A stretch of 64,000 nucleotides of DNA from Prorocentrum cordatum (GCA_963575745.1 CAUYUJ010014192.1:200001-264000), one strand, 5' to 3'; counted from the stretch's first letter, positions 51,410 through 62,209 are shown. Numbers and translations are program-made. The notes: a model not told the origin generated them from the letters alone.

Positions 51410-51630
51410 ACAAACAAACAACAACAAACAACAAGCATCACCCAACAAACAGTTAAACAACAAACATGAACAACCACGATAACAACAGCGATACCAATAA
51501 CAACACCATTGACACCACCAACAACACCACCAACAACAACAGCATCAACAAAAACAACAGCAACAACAACAACAACAACATCAACAGCATCAACAACATC
51601 AACAACAACAACAGCGACGACAACACCACA
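51410..51630 (+). repeat. (AAC)n microsatellite, degenerate
   Basis: AACAAC and CACCAAC triplets. Frames read Asn/Thr or Gln-type repeats and are not called as genes. Confidence 0.9.
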
Positions 51631-51639
51631 GCCACGCAC

Positions 51640-52784
51640 CCAGTGACAGTGAATGACGGTTCGGCCCCCTCACTCTGATATGAGGCTTGTTTTTTAGGCA
51701 TATGGCTATGTTCGTTGGCCCATGGTTCCTCTGGAGTAAAGGAAGTGTGATGGTGAAGGAGTTGGTAAGAGCACGCGCGTTGTATGTAGACCTCTACACA
51801 TCGGACGGAACAAAGACGAGGACGGATCCGTTCCAGGGCGTTCCAGAACGCTCACAGAGGTTTCCCAAACGCTCTGAGACGGCCGCGGCGCCCGAGACAT
51901 CCTCCGAAGCCGCCAGATCTCGGAGATTTTGCCGACTGATCCTCGCCCGAATTCCTCCTCGTCCTGGCCTCATCTTCACGCCTCCTTATCGGGCTTCTGC
52001 TGTAGTTCGTGCGTCCACGGCGGCTGGGAGACGGACAGGTGTTGACGATCCAACGAATTTTCCCGGTGCGTTGTCGGCGGCGGCGTCGTCGTCGAGGTCG
52101 CCGGGCCGCAGCCAGCGACCCAGACGAGAAAAAAACATTCCCCAATCAGTGCTTGCACTGAAGGGGTCCTGGCGAAAGTTGAAAGATTTGGCGAAAGTTT
52201 CCTGCCGATGCTGTTAGCAGGCTGGGTTCCCGGGCTCCCGGGTTTCCCGGGTTCCCGGTTATTGGATCCGGGCCGGTTTCGGTGGGTTCTGGGTTCCTGG
52301 GCTCCCGGGTTCCCGGTCGATCTCTTCAGCGAAGACGATCCATTGATTGGGCTTCTCTCGGAAATTGGAGCATATACATTGCCAGTGGCGGCCGGTTTTT
52401 CAATCCCAGGACTTTTTTGAGGGGCGGGGACGACGTCGGGGTGGTAAGGTATATACTTGTTTCCCCGTTTTCCCGTGGAGACAGCAAAACACGTATACAC
52501 CAGGATGCCGTATACACCATCATCCGTTTTCTGGTGCGGATCTCAGTGCGGGACCGGAAAAAGCATCGGTGTATAAAGTTCGGTTCCTTATTTTCTCTGG
52601 TGCAGTATGTGTTTTCAGGCGCCCCGGCCCGACACGGTCCGGCCGAGGCGCAAGGCCGAGGTCGCTTTTGGGGGAGGGCACCCCGAGATCGTCTGCGCGA
52701 ATCCCTCAGATTGCCATCGCCTTTTGGCGTGTCAATCTTAGGAATAGGGATACGTTCGAGGCTGGTAACAAACGGGGTGGTTTC
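51640..52784. other. Spacer with CCCGGG-rich minisatellite
   Basis: 52210-52320 holds repeated GGGTTCCCGGGCTCCCGGG words. GTATACACC words occur at 52492 and 52510, with GTGTATA at 52572. No supported gene, although one frame at 51687-52217 is open for 176 codons. Confidence 0.4.
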
Positions 52785-52975
52785 CACACCGTGCGGTGAG
52801 TCGGTGGGGACTCGGGGTCACCGCACGGTTTCGGGACTCGAGTCCTTCTCCGAGGACGTCTCGGGCGATGGGGCCTCCGGGGTCCCAGGACCGTGCGGTG
52901 ACGGACCGTGCGGCGAGGTCCTGGGGGATTTCGAGGTCACCGCACGGTCTGACACCGCACCGTTTCGGGACTCCA
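52785..52975. promoter_or_regulatory. Cluster of ACCGTGCGGTGA motifs in both orientations
   Basis: CACCGTGCGGTGAG (52787), TCACCGCACGGTTTCGGG (52819), ACCGTGCGGTGACGG (52891), ACCGTGCGGCG (52906), TCACCGCACGGTC (52938) and CACCGCACCGTTTCGGG (52954) lie within about 190 bp. CGGTTTCGGGACTC and CCGTTTCGGGACTC are also repeated. These could be binding sites or the debris of a tandem repeat. Confidence 0.35.
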
Positions 52976-53481
52976 AAGATCCTCAGGTTCGGGGTGTTTT
53001 GGCCGGCGGAGGGTCCCATGATCTCGGAGGATGCCTTCTTGTCCCATGTCCGAGTGTGCGTTGTTCACCGCCGCGGACGCATGCAGCGTGCTTTGCAGCC
53101 TTCGACCATCCTGGTGGCCGCCGCTGCTGGCGCTCCGCGCGCGCGCTCTCCCGCACGCCTCCTGCGCCGCCTTTTGAGGGGTGCCGCGCCAGTCCTCACG
53201 ACACCGTGGATACACCTGGAGTTTGACCAGCCCACGGAGTACCGGGACTTGGGTACTTTCAACCACGGAGCGGATGGGATGCGGAGTCGGCTCGGTGGTT
53301 GAGGCGGCCCAGCACCTGTTCTTGCCAGCAGAGGGAGGGGAGGAGAGAGATGATCCCCCTCGCCGCCACGGCGGGGCGCGGCCCGAAACACTTGTGAGGC
53401 TCGTCCCCGGGAGGGGTCAGGGGATTGAGTTCGAATGAATCTGCCCTCCTCCCTTCCGGCCGATTTACGTTGGGCTTATCT

Positions 53482-53567
53482 GGGAGGAGGAGGAGGAGGA
53501 GGAGGAGGAGGGGGAGGAGGAGGAGGAGGAGGAGGAGGAGGAGGGGGAGGAGGAGGAGGAGCTCCGA
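53482..53567 (+). repeat. (GGA)n array 5
   Basis: GAG/GGA triplets, purine on +. Confidence 0.9.
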
Positions 53568-53733
53568 CCCCCCCGCCGCCTCCCGAGGTGGGATAAGGGG
53601 TTTTCTGGTCGAGCAAGTGTGGGCACCGTCGCCTGGCTTGCGATGCCGCTTCGCCGAGAGCCGCTCTCGATCCCTCGCCTGGCGCCCCCAAAAATCGGGC
53701 CGGACGAAAGGGGGGGATTGGGAAAGGGGGGGG

Positions 53734-53880
53734 TACGAAATTTGCTGCATGCAGCTGGTTTCGGCCCCACCGAGGGGCCCATTCCTCGATACATAGCCGC
53801 CTCCGGCGCTGGGAGGCGCCGGTAAAATCAGCTACTTGAGCTGATTCTCAAACCCCCCCTTTGCTATCCCCCCCTTTCGC
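53734..53880 (+). ncRNA. Dispersed structured element F9, copy 2 (putative RNA structure)
   Basis: Shares TACGAAATTTGCTGCATGCA and GCTGGTTTCGGCC with 23784. Three hairpins are visible: GGCCCC-ACCGA-GGGGCC (53763-53779), CCGGCGC-TGGGAG-GCGCCGG (53803-53822) and AATCAGCT-ACTTG-AGCTGATT (53826-53846). The middle one stays paired in both copies despite sequence change. Expression is unknown. Confidence 0.45.
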
Positions 53881-54365
53881 CTGGCCCGAAAAAAGAGCGC
53901 TCCGTACCCTTAGCTGGATCCCCCGAACTAAATTTGCGACTCCCGCGGTCCACTCGCCAGAAATTATCGCGTGGGTATTTCACATGCCGTCGGGGAGAGT
54001 GCAGCATTTTCGCAAGACTGCGTGCGTTGCCTCGCGGGCCTTGCGTGGCAGATGCTCGAGCCGTGTCGCATGTGCGGGCGCGCGCGCTGCATGGGGTTGT
54101 GTTGCCCCGGCGTTTCCTTGCCGACGCTGGGGAGCCATGGGGGAGGCGCTGGTGCAGGGGCGGAATCGGGGCGAGGAACAGGAGCAGGGTGATCGAGGCA
54201 GGGCAAGGGCGATGCTGCGCGCGCGAGATAGCGGGCAGCAAGGGGGGGATCATAAACCTTGGTCATGAACATCGTCAACGTCGGTCGCAGCGTCAGCGCT
54301 GTAACAGCGGGGGCGAGCTTTGGATGAGGGGGGGGGAATGGGTGGGAAGGGTGTAAACGGGGAGG
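53881..54365. other. Spacer, nothing recognised
   Basis: Overlapping frames on both strands are open but have no known signature. Confidence 0.3.
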
Positions 54366-54369
54366 GGAG

Positions 54370-54718
54370 GTGAGGAGGGAGGAGCTTGAGGGAGGAGGGA
54401 GGGAGAGGAGGGAGGAGGAGGAGGAGGAGGAGGAGAGGATGGGAGGAGGAGGAGGCGGAGGAGGAGGAGGAGGAAGGAGGAGGAGGGCGAGGAGGAGGAG
54501 GAGGAGGAGGAGGATGAGGAGGAGGAGGAGGGAGAGGAGGAGGAGGAGGGAGGAGGAGAGGAGGAGGAGGAGGAGGAGGAGGAGGAGGAGGAGGAGGAGG
54601 AGGAGGAGGGAGGGAGGCGGAGGAGGAGCGGAGGAGGAGGAGGAGGAGGAGGTGGAGGAGGAGGAGGAGGAGGAGGAGGAGGAGGAGGAGGAGGAGGAGG
54701 AGGGAGGGGGGAGGAGGG
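54370..54718 (+). repeat. (GGA)n array 6
   Basis: About 350 bp of GAG/GGA triplets, purine on +. Confidence 0.95.
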
Positions 54719-54929
54719 CACTTTGCCGCCCGAGTCCACAGGAGGCTTCGAGCGGGCGCCGGGCTCACGGGCACACCGTGGGGATGCCTCGAGCATGACC
54801 TTCACGCGTAGTGACGCTGCGAGGACTTCCCGAGGGCCCTCGCGTTGGGCTACCACTTTGCGTTCTCGTGTCTGCTTTGTGCTCGGTTTGTTTTTGTTGT
54901 TTTTTCTTCTCTGGGAAAATAACTAAGAT

Positions 54930-55096
54930 TAAGTCTGGCCTGTCCCCTCTAGGGGGTATTCAAAAATAGTCAACAAACATAGTCTCGGGACGATTGTTTG
55001 AACATGCTTGAACTTCTTTCTCTGCTTTTTAGAGAATAATTTGATGTTTGAAATGTTTCATCCAAAATCCGCCTGTAGGGGGACATGCCCGACCTA
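54930..55096 (+). mobile_element. AAGTCGGGC miniature element, full copy
   Basis: Left end TAAGTCTGGCCTGTCCCCTC then TAGGGGGTATTCAAAAATAG; right end AAATCCGCCTGTAGGGGG then ACATGCCCGACCTA. Interior AT-rich. Confidence 0.75.
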
Positions 55097-55344
55097 CAAC
55101 TGCGATTCGATGCGGCCGTCCCCATCGCTGTGAACGGGCAGGAAGTTGTCACCCGGCCGCTGGCATCTTGACGGGAAGGCTCTGGCGCTGGAGCCTCGCC
55201 CACGAGCAGATTGCGAGGCTGCACCTGGCAGGAGCCCCCGTTGCGAGAGTGATGGGCAAGGACGTCTCCAACGGGAGAAGAATGGGAAGCTCCTTCTCTC
55301 TCCGCCCTGCCCGTTCTTCCTCTCCCCGCCTCCCCCATCCCTCA

Positions 55345-55452
55345 TCGTTATTATTCCTCCTCCTCCTCCTTCTCCACCTCCTCCTCCTCCTCCTGCTTCT
55401 CGTCTTCCCCGGCCTCCCTCCCCCCCTCCTCCTCCCTCCCTCCTCAGTCCTT
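55345..55452 (+). repeat. CTC-rich tract
   Basis: CTCCTCCTC with CCCTCC words, pyrimidine on +. Confidence 0.85.
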
Positions 55453-55539
55453 GCCTGCCGAGTGAAAGTTTAAACATGTTCCCCGAAAGCCGAGAACAAC
55501 TAAGCGGTCTCAGAGGTCCACGGCCACACAGGTACCATA

Positions 55540-56222
55540 GGTCCCATTGATCGCCCAAGTCACAGTTCCCACCTGCGCCACAGGTCCCACGTGCCCAAAA
55601 GGTCAAACCAGGCCCACAGGTCCCACAAGTCCCAGAGGTCCCAGATGTGCCCCAGGTCGCAAAGGGCCCACAGGCCTCACAGGTCCCACAGGTTCCACGT
55701 GTCACACTGGCGCCACAAGTCCCGCAGGTCGTTCAGGCCGCAATCATCGTATCGTTCCCACAAGTCCCAAAGGCCCCACGGGTCCCACGGCCCCACAGGC
55801 CTCACAGGTCCCACGGCCATACAGGCCCCACAGGCCCCACAGGTGCCGCAGGTCCCACACGCCCCACAAGTCTCGCTCGCCCCACAGGTCCCGCAAGTCG
55901 TACAGGCGCCACAGGTCCGACAGGTCCCACAGGTTTCACACGTGCCGCAAGGTCCACAGGTTTCACAGCTCCTGCAGGTCATCAGGTCTCAAGAGCCCCA
56001 CAGGTCCTACAAGTCCAAGAGGTCGCACACGTTTCACAAGTCAACCAGCGGTCCGACAGGTCCAACATGCCCCACAGGGGCCACCCAGAGGTCCACAGGT
56101 GCCCCATGTCGCAAATGGCCCCTCACATGTCTCACGGGCCCCACATTTCTCACGGATCCCATAGGTACCAGAGGACCCATATATTTCACAGGTCCCACAG
56201 GCCACACGGGTCCCACAAGTAA
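55540..56222 (+). repeat. Collagen-like 9-bp repeat (GGTCCCACA)n
   Basis: GGTCCCACA and variants repeat for about 680 bp. Because the unit is 9 bp, one frame reads Gly-Pro-Thr triplets ([12 protein letters not shown]), the second Pro-Gln-Val and the third His-Arg-Ser. The frames are open for 190-220 codons. No signal peptide or flanking domain is seen, so I call a repeat, not a gene; a collagen-like protein cannot be excluded. Confidence 0.85.
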
Positions 56223-56805
56223 TTCAATTGCAATTCGGGTGTTTAGTTGAGGTATTTTTTGGCTGCATCATGGGCTCCTCTCCCTCCCTCCTTCGCTCGC
56301 CCTCCCTCCCATGTCTTCCTCCCCCTCCTCTATCTCCTCGCCCTCCCCTCGCTCCCCCCTGCATCCCCCCCCCTCGCTCCCCCCCCCCTCCTGGCCTCTG
56401 AGTTGTGCGCGACGTGGGCCCTGAAAGCCCTCTCTTGCTCCCCTCCCCGGCTCGTGCCTCTGGCCCCGGGCCGCCTCGTGTCGCTGCGGCAGGGGGCCAC
56501 GATGCATCGGGTGCTCGATCATGGACCCCCTGCTGCGCGAGAGCATCCCAAGGGGGCCTCCCCCGCCGAGCGGAGCTCGGGCGAAGCTCGAGCGACCACG
56601 CTCTCTCCGAAGCTCACACGCTGCATCGGCGGATCTCACGCGCCAGGGTGCCGTTGGCGCCCCGGGTCCCGGCCTTCGCGCCGAAAAGGCCGCCGAGGGA
56701 GCGCGGGAAACCGGCGAAGGCCGCGGGAGGCATCCGGATATGCGGCGAGGAGCCGCCGACAGAGACCGCCGGAGAGCACCGGGGGACCGACCTGCACCGC
56801 CTGAG
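56223..56805. other. Spacer with CTCCC tract
   Basis: 56275-56400 is CTCCCTCC-rich. The rest has open frames of Arg/Pro/Ala-rich composition and no signature. Confidence 0.35.
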
Positions 56806-56995
56806 TCGGGGGCGGAAAAGAGGGGGGTGATGACTAGGAGGGGTTGGATATCATGGCGGGGGCCATGATATTTCCCAGATTTCATGGCGCCTCTTCTGAT
56901 TTCATTACGTCGCTGGCCCCCCGCTGGGCCGCGCACACGCCGACAGTCATGATTTGCCCCCCCCTTCTTGGACGCCCCCCTCTTGGCCTCTCCCG
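56806..56995 (+). repeat. Dispersed repeat F7, copy 2
   Basis: Second copy of 37785-37975 in the same orientation, differing at scattered positions. Confidence 0.8.
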
Positions 56996-57211
56996 ACTGA
57001 GGCAGATGGTCAGGCGATTGCAAGCAGGGCTCAAGGGGGCGTGGATCAGCGACGGGTCCCGTTTCCGTGGGGGATCGAGGAGTTCCGCCGCCGAGCGAGG
57101 CGGCATTGGCCGCGTTTTGGGGAGGGCACCTCCCCCGATCCATGGATTTGGCGACCGCGCACCAAATCCATGGATCGCTAGTCCATGTTTGCGCGCCCCC
57201 GACTCTAGGGT

Positions 57212-57310
57212 TAAGTCGGGCATGTCCCTTTACAGGAGGAGTATTCAAAAATAGTTAGAAAAAGTTTGGGGGCGATCTGTTGAATGATGATAACTGTTTT
57301 GGAGTATTTT
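57212..57310 (+). repeat. AAGTCGGGC element, left half
   Basis: TAAGTCGGGCATGTCCCTTT then ACAGGAGGAGTATTC and AAAAATAGTTAG; the right terminal repeat is missing. Confidence 0.6.
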
Positions 57311-57399
57311 ACCATATCCTCAGGATGGGGCTCTTGTCATTATTTAGACCGCGCGGAACGAACACCTCCCACCCTCAGGTCATCATTCTCTGACACACT

Positions 57400-58850
57400 C
57401 ACATGTAGACTCAGATGTCTCGAGCGAGGCGATGGTTTCAGTACTCCCAATGGGGGCTGCCAGGAGGTATTCCTCCGTTCGCGCCATAAATGCGGGGATG
57501 TCTCGAGCGTCTTTCCCGTTTTGGTGCCCGACATCCTCCGCTTTCGGAGCAGATTTGGAGGATGTCTTGAGCGAGGCGCTCAGTTTCGCTTCCAAGGGGG
57601 AGCCACCAGGGGGTTTTGCATGCATCCGTTTGCACCAAAATGGCGGGGATGTCTCGAGCGGTTTGCCTGTTTTGGTGCCCGACATCCTCCGTTTTCGAAG
57701 CAGATTTGGAGGATATCTCGTGCGAGTCGCCCATTTTCGTATCCAGGGGCTGGGGGTGTTGCACTCCTCCGTTTGCGCCAAAATGGCGGGGATGTCTCGA
57801 CCGGCTTGCCTGTTTTGGTGCCCGACATCCTCCGTTTTCGGAACAGATTTGGAGGATGTCTCGAGCGAGGCGACCATTCCGTTCGCGCCGAAATGGCGGG
57901 GATGTCTCGAGCGGTTTGCCTGTTTTGGTGCCCGACATCCTCCGTTTTCGAAGCAGATTTGGAGGATATCTCGTGCGAGTCGCCCATTTTCGTATCCAGG
58001 GGGCAGCCGTCAGGGGGTGTTGCACTCCTCCGTTTGCGCCAAAATGGCGGGGATGTCTCGACCGGTTTGCCTGTTTTGGTGCCCGACATCCTCCGTTTTC
58101 GGAACAGATTTGGAGGATGTCTCGAGCGAGGCGACCATTCCGTTCGCGCCGAAATGGCGGGGATGTCTCGATCGGTTTGCCTGTTTTGGTGCCCGACATC
58201 CTCCGTTTTCGGAACAGATTTGGAGGATGTCTCGAGCGAGGCGACCATTCCGTTCGCGCCGAAATGGCGGGGATGTCTCGATCGGTTTGCCTGTTTCGGT
58301 GTCCGACATCCTCCGCGTTTGCAGCAGTTTCCGAAGATGTCTCAGGCGAGTCGCTGGTTTCAGTACTCCCAAGGGGGGGGCGCCAGGGCGTCTATCACAG
58401 GCCCGTTCGCGCCCAGATAGGGGAGACGTCTCAGACGGTTTGCCTGTTTGGGTGCCCAACATCCTTCTCTTTCGGAGCAGTTTGCGAGGATGTCTCAGGC
58501 GAGGCGTTCTCAGTACGCCCAATGGGGGGCGCCAGGGAGTATATCACAGGCCCGTTCGCGCCCAGATTGGGGGGATGCCTCAGGCGGTTTGCCTGTTTGG
58601 GTGCCCAACGTCCTTCTCTTTTGGAGCAGTTTCCGGGGATGTCTCAGGCGAGGCGTTTTTAGTACTCCCAAGGGGGGGGGCGCCAGGGCGTCTATCGCAG
58701 GCCCGTTCGCGCCCAGATTGGGGGGATGCCTCAGGCGGTTTGCCTGTTTGGGTGCCCAACGTCCTTCTCTTTTGGAGCAGTTTCCGAGGATGTCTCAGGC
58801 GAGGTGCCGGTTTCAGTACTCCCAAGCGGGGGAGCCGATTCCCCCCAGGC
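57400..58850 (+). repeat. Satellite with alternating 110-bp and about 150-bp units
   Basis: AAATGGCGGGGATGTCTCGA recurs at 57640, 57781, 57891, 58042, 58152 and 58262 (spacings about 141, 110, 151, 110, 110). The long unit has about 40 extra bases (CATTTTCGTATCCAGGGG...GTTGCACTCCTCC). From 58380 a diverged subfamily of about 148 bp follows (CGCCCAGATTGGGGGGATGC, TGCCTGTTTGGGTGCCCAAC). All + frames are open for 348-474 codons; not called as genes. Confidence 0.95.
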
Positions 58851-58959
58851 GGATGAGCCCCCGTATCGGATGACATTGGCCCCTCCGCCTCCTCGAGACA
58901 TCCGGCGGATCGATGTTGTCCAGACCGCGCGATGTGTGTTCGACACCTACACCTGTGTC

Positions 58960-59060
58960 TATATTGATACTTACATATATGTATATATATGTGTGTATAC
59001 AAATATAGATATGTGTATATATATGTATATGTATGCACAATCGGTATATGCAAACTTGTG
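58960..59060. repeat. (TATG)n/(TA)n simple repeat
   Basis: TATATATGTGTGTATA-type sequence. Confidence 0.85.
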
Positions 59061-59177
59061 CGTATGCTTCTGCATATATACAGTGTACGTATACACGGGT
59101 AGGCCCCAGGGGGCTGGAGTAAATCCATACCCGCCGCTTGCCGACATTCCGAAGATCGATCCCATAGGCGGCTGTTA

Positions 59178-59360
59178 CACGTCGGTCGAAAGAAGCAGGT
59201 AGAGACATGAAGTAGGAAGGCGGATATAGTAGATTGGGTCCAGGTCCTGCCAGAGAAGGACACAACACAGCAAAAGCGTGCCGATTCTTGAAGTAGGACG
59301 GCGCTTGAAGTAGATTGGGATCTGGGAATCCAAAAATACCTACTTCCAACGACCGGCGTG
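59178..59360 (-). mobile_element. CACGYCGGTCG miniature inverted-repeat element, complete copy
   Basis: 183 bp between two TA dinucleotides (59176-59177 and 59361-59362). The ends CACGTCGGTCG and CGACCGGCGTG are inverted repeats. The interior includes GAAGTAGGAAGGCGGATATA and AGATTGGGATCTGGG. It is the reference copy of the family, which is also at 30605, 38832 and 60436. Confidence 0.85.
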
Positions 59361-59362
59361 TA

Positions 59363-60435
59363 TGGATGAGCCTCCGCCTCGGAGCGGTCTCGGCCCGTCG
59401 GGACCGTCTCTCACGCCAGAAGCCGCAACGAGGCAACTGATAATCATGTCCTGGTCAAAGTACGTGCGTGGGTGGTGGTCCGCAACAGAAGGACCCCATA
59501 ACCCTTTGGGAGGGTACCTTAAGTTTGGAAGGGCAACAACATTAAGGCTAGGGGGTATTCTCTGCAGATGTATCAAGCCAGACCGCCCAGATTTATCATC
59601 CTGGAAGCAAATAAAGACGGGGGCCGAGGTGAGGCTACGTCTCAACTGTGCTGTTAGGGTTAGGGGCCCTTTTATCTCCTCGATGAGAGGGGGGGGGGGC
59701 GTGGCGTGGCGAGGCCTGAAGGACATCCGGACTCTGCGCAAGTCTGGGCGCGCATGAACGCAGTTTTGCCCGGCTCGCTCGAACAAGGCGGAGGGAGGGA
59801 GGGGTGGGGAGGTGGGTGTGGGGGGGTGGGGGCGGAAATGCCACGAAGGTAAACCTGCCAGAATCTACATGAGGACATGCTCAAATGGGGGCAACTGTCG
59901 AGCGGGTGGTGCTGGGGGGTTGACACAAATGGGGGGTGAAGGGAAGGGCCCTAAATGTAAATGGGGCCATTCAGGGTCACTTTTGGAGCCAGTTGGTGTC
60001 CAAATGGGGCCATAAAGGGCGCCTTTAGGACCTTTTTCTTCACCCCCGCGTTGGGTCGCTCCCCATTGACCCGCCCGAAATTATTCACGCCCCTGGGGCC
60101 TGTTGAAACGGACCCCAGGGACGAAGCCGCTGCCCCCGTTGGGCTGGGGGTCGGGATCTCCTCGGGGGCAAGCTGGCCGAGAGCCGCCGCTTTGTCGGAC
60201 GCCTGCGCCTTCCCTGCTGCGCTGCTCGGCCTGCGCTCGGAGGATCGCAGCGTCTCGACAGGAGAGGACGCAGAACTGGCTGAACTAGGAGCAGTTGGAT
60301 TCAAGATCTGGGACTTTAAGATGCGGGATTACATTGGACTCTGTGAAATGTGTTTCCAAGGCGGGGTCTTTCGAAGTCCCGATGTCGCTCGGAGGATCGC
60401 AGCGTCTCGGCGGGAACAGACGCAAAACGAGTATA
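59363..60435. other. Spacer with 45-bp direct repeat
   Basis: TCGGAGGATCGCAGCGTCTCG occurs at 60237 and 60390, 153 bp apart. A 131-codon frame at 59362-59757 is open but unrecognised; G runs dominate 59790-59940. Confidence 0.35.
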
Positions 60436-60605
60436 CACGTCGGTCGGACGGCCGGAATAAGTAGGTAAAAACGTGAAGTAGGAGGGCGGATCAACTAGAT
60501 TGGGTCCAGGCCCTCCCGCGGAAGAACAACAAACAGCAAACGCAGATTATTGAATCTGGAAGCAGACACGCGCTCGAAGCTTGAAACAGATCGGGATGGG
60601 ATCTG
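60436..60605 (-). mobile_element. CACGYCGGTCG miniature element, diverged copy
   Basis: Starts CACGTCGGTCGGACGG after TA and shares GAAGTAGGAGGGCGGATCAA and TAGATTGGGTCCAGG with 59178-59360. The far end is diverged. Confidence 0.6.
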
Positions 60606-61034
60606 GGAGTCCCACGATCGGGCGTTGGCAGGACAAGGTTTAGTAGGACCTGGTTTAGTGCTATGTACTGGGGACGCCCCCCCCGCCCCCATCCCACTAA
60701 CCAGAACCGCCGTCATCCGAAAAAACACCAGCTACGGCATACCAGATCGGTGGCCTCGGCATGCGGCGGAGGTGGACATGTTTATCCCCCCGCCTCGCGA
60801 CCCAGGAAAAAAACGATCCGCCGGATGTCTGTGGAGGGATCCTAGCGGGACCTCGCAAAGGGGGGGGGCCACGGGAGGGCAGTGCGCTCGGTCCGGTGGC
60901 GCATCGAACCGCAGAGCAACAACACAAAGCGAGGTCTCCGGCCGCCGCTGGTACCCGAGAGGCGTCGACAATCGGGGCGCGCGGGGGACATCGTTCTTCG
61001 GAGATTCGATGCAGCAGCACCCCGAAGAGGCATC
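60606..61034. other. Spacer, nothing recognised
   Basis: Open frames without signature. Confidence 0.3.
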
Positions 61035-61110
61035 GTTCCCTGACCCGGGCTTGCGCGCAGGATCCTGCAGGATGTTGCAAGGCCTGGCTGACACGGGTTT
61101 GTGCTGACCC
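61035..61110 (+). repeat. CAGGATCCTGCAGGATGTTG unit
   Basis: Single unit matching the 33925-34115 repeat, with TGACCCGGGCTTG before and GCTGACCCGGGCC after. Confidence 0.65.
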
Positions 61111-61301
61111 GGGCCATCGCGTCCCCTACGGAGGCAGGCGTCGCGCAATGGGAGGGCGATGAAGAAGGGGGGGGCAGCGAGGGCCGCAGAAAAGGTGCCC
61201 TGCAGGGCCCCTGCAGGGGCTCCAGAGGGTTCAAACGGTGGCCTTGAGGGCTCGCGAAAGTGCACCTATCTTCCCCCCCCATTGACCGCACCCCAGTAAT
61301 G

Positions 61302-61410
61302 GGCGGCGAGCGAGGGGGGGAAGTGAGACGGAGAGTTCCTTGTCAGAAGGCGGCGGGAATTCTCAGAAGCCTTCGCGTTTTCTGAGAAGTTGTCTGTGTG
61401 TTCGGGGAAA
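61302..61410 (+). repeat. Dispersed repeat F5, copy 2
   Basis: Matches 21583-21690. Confidence 0.65.
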
Positions 61411-61679
61411 GCTCAGGAGACTTCTAGGCCCGGGGGGCCGAACCTTCTGAGAAGGCCTTCTCCTTTTCACCTTCCCACTCGCTCGCCGCCGGCAGTAAGC
61501 GGCTCCCAGAAAGGAGAAGGAGGGACGAACAGCTTGTGGGGCAGGCAACCCGTCGGTGGTGCGGACGGGCACGCGGACGGGCTACTACGAAGAGCGACGG
61601 CCTTCCCGCAGGGGGGGGGGGGCGGGGCAAAGCTTGTGCAGGTGCCCAGGACCAGGATGTGTGCTTCCTCCTGGAGGTG

Positions 61680-61918
61680 GAGAGGAGGAGGAGGAGGAGG
61701 AGGAGGAGGAAGAGGAGAAAGTCGAGGTGCAGAAGGAGGAGGAGGAGGAGGAGGAGGAGGAAGTCGAGGTGGAGGAGGAGGAGGTCGCAGAGGTGGATGG
61801 TGATGATGATGAGGAGGAGGAGGAGGAGAACCAGGAGGAGGAGGTACAGGATGATGCTGAGGAGGAGGAGGAGGAGGAGGAGGAGGAGGAGGAGGAGGAG
61901 GAGGGTGGTGATGAGGAG
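61680..61918 (+). repeat. (GGA)n array 7
   Basis: GAG/GGA triplets with GTCGAGGT and GATGATGATG interruptions. Confidence 0.9.
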
Positions 61919-62209
61919 GAGGATAAGGAGCAACAGTGTAATATCAAGGCGCATCAACGATGTTGGACTACGCCCTCCCTCCAAGCTCCTTCTCAACATG
62001 ACCCTAAAAGTATTGTTTTCCACTGGGGGAGGTGCCCCGTTGGGAGACAATCGTTTGAAAGCCTTGAAGCGTCCCAAACACCATTCCTGGGATACTACTG
62101 CCACGAAGCAGTCTGATTGTTGCGTATTGAGGCTCGTTCCAACACCGCGAATCAACGTAATTGTTGCGCGCTGACAACCATGGATCGTCCAACAACGCAG
62201 TTTCTGGTA

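Noticed and set aside
52282-53226. A 314-codon frame over the ACCGTGCGGTGA cluster
   Set aside because: Composition is driven by the motif repeats and GC content; no family signature.
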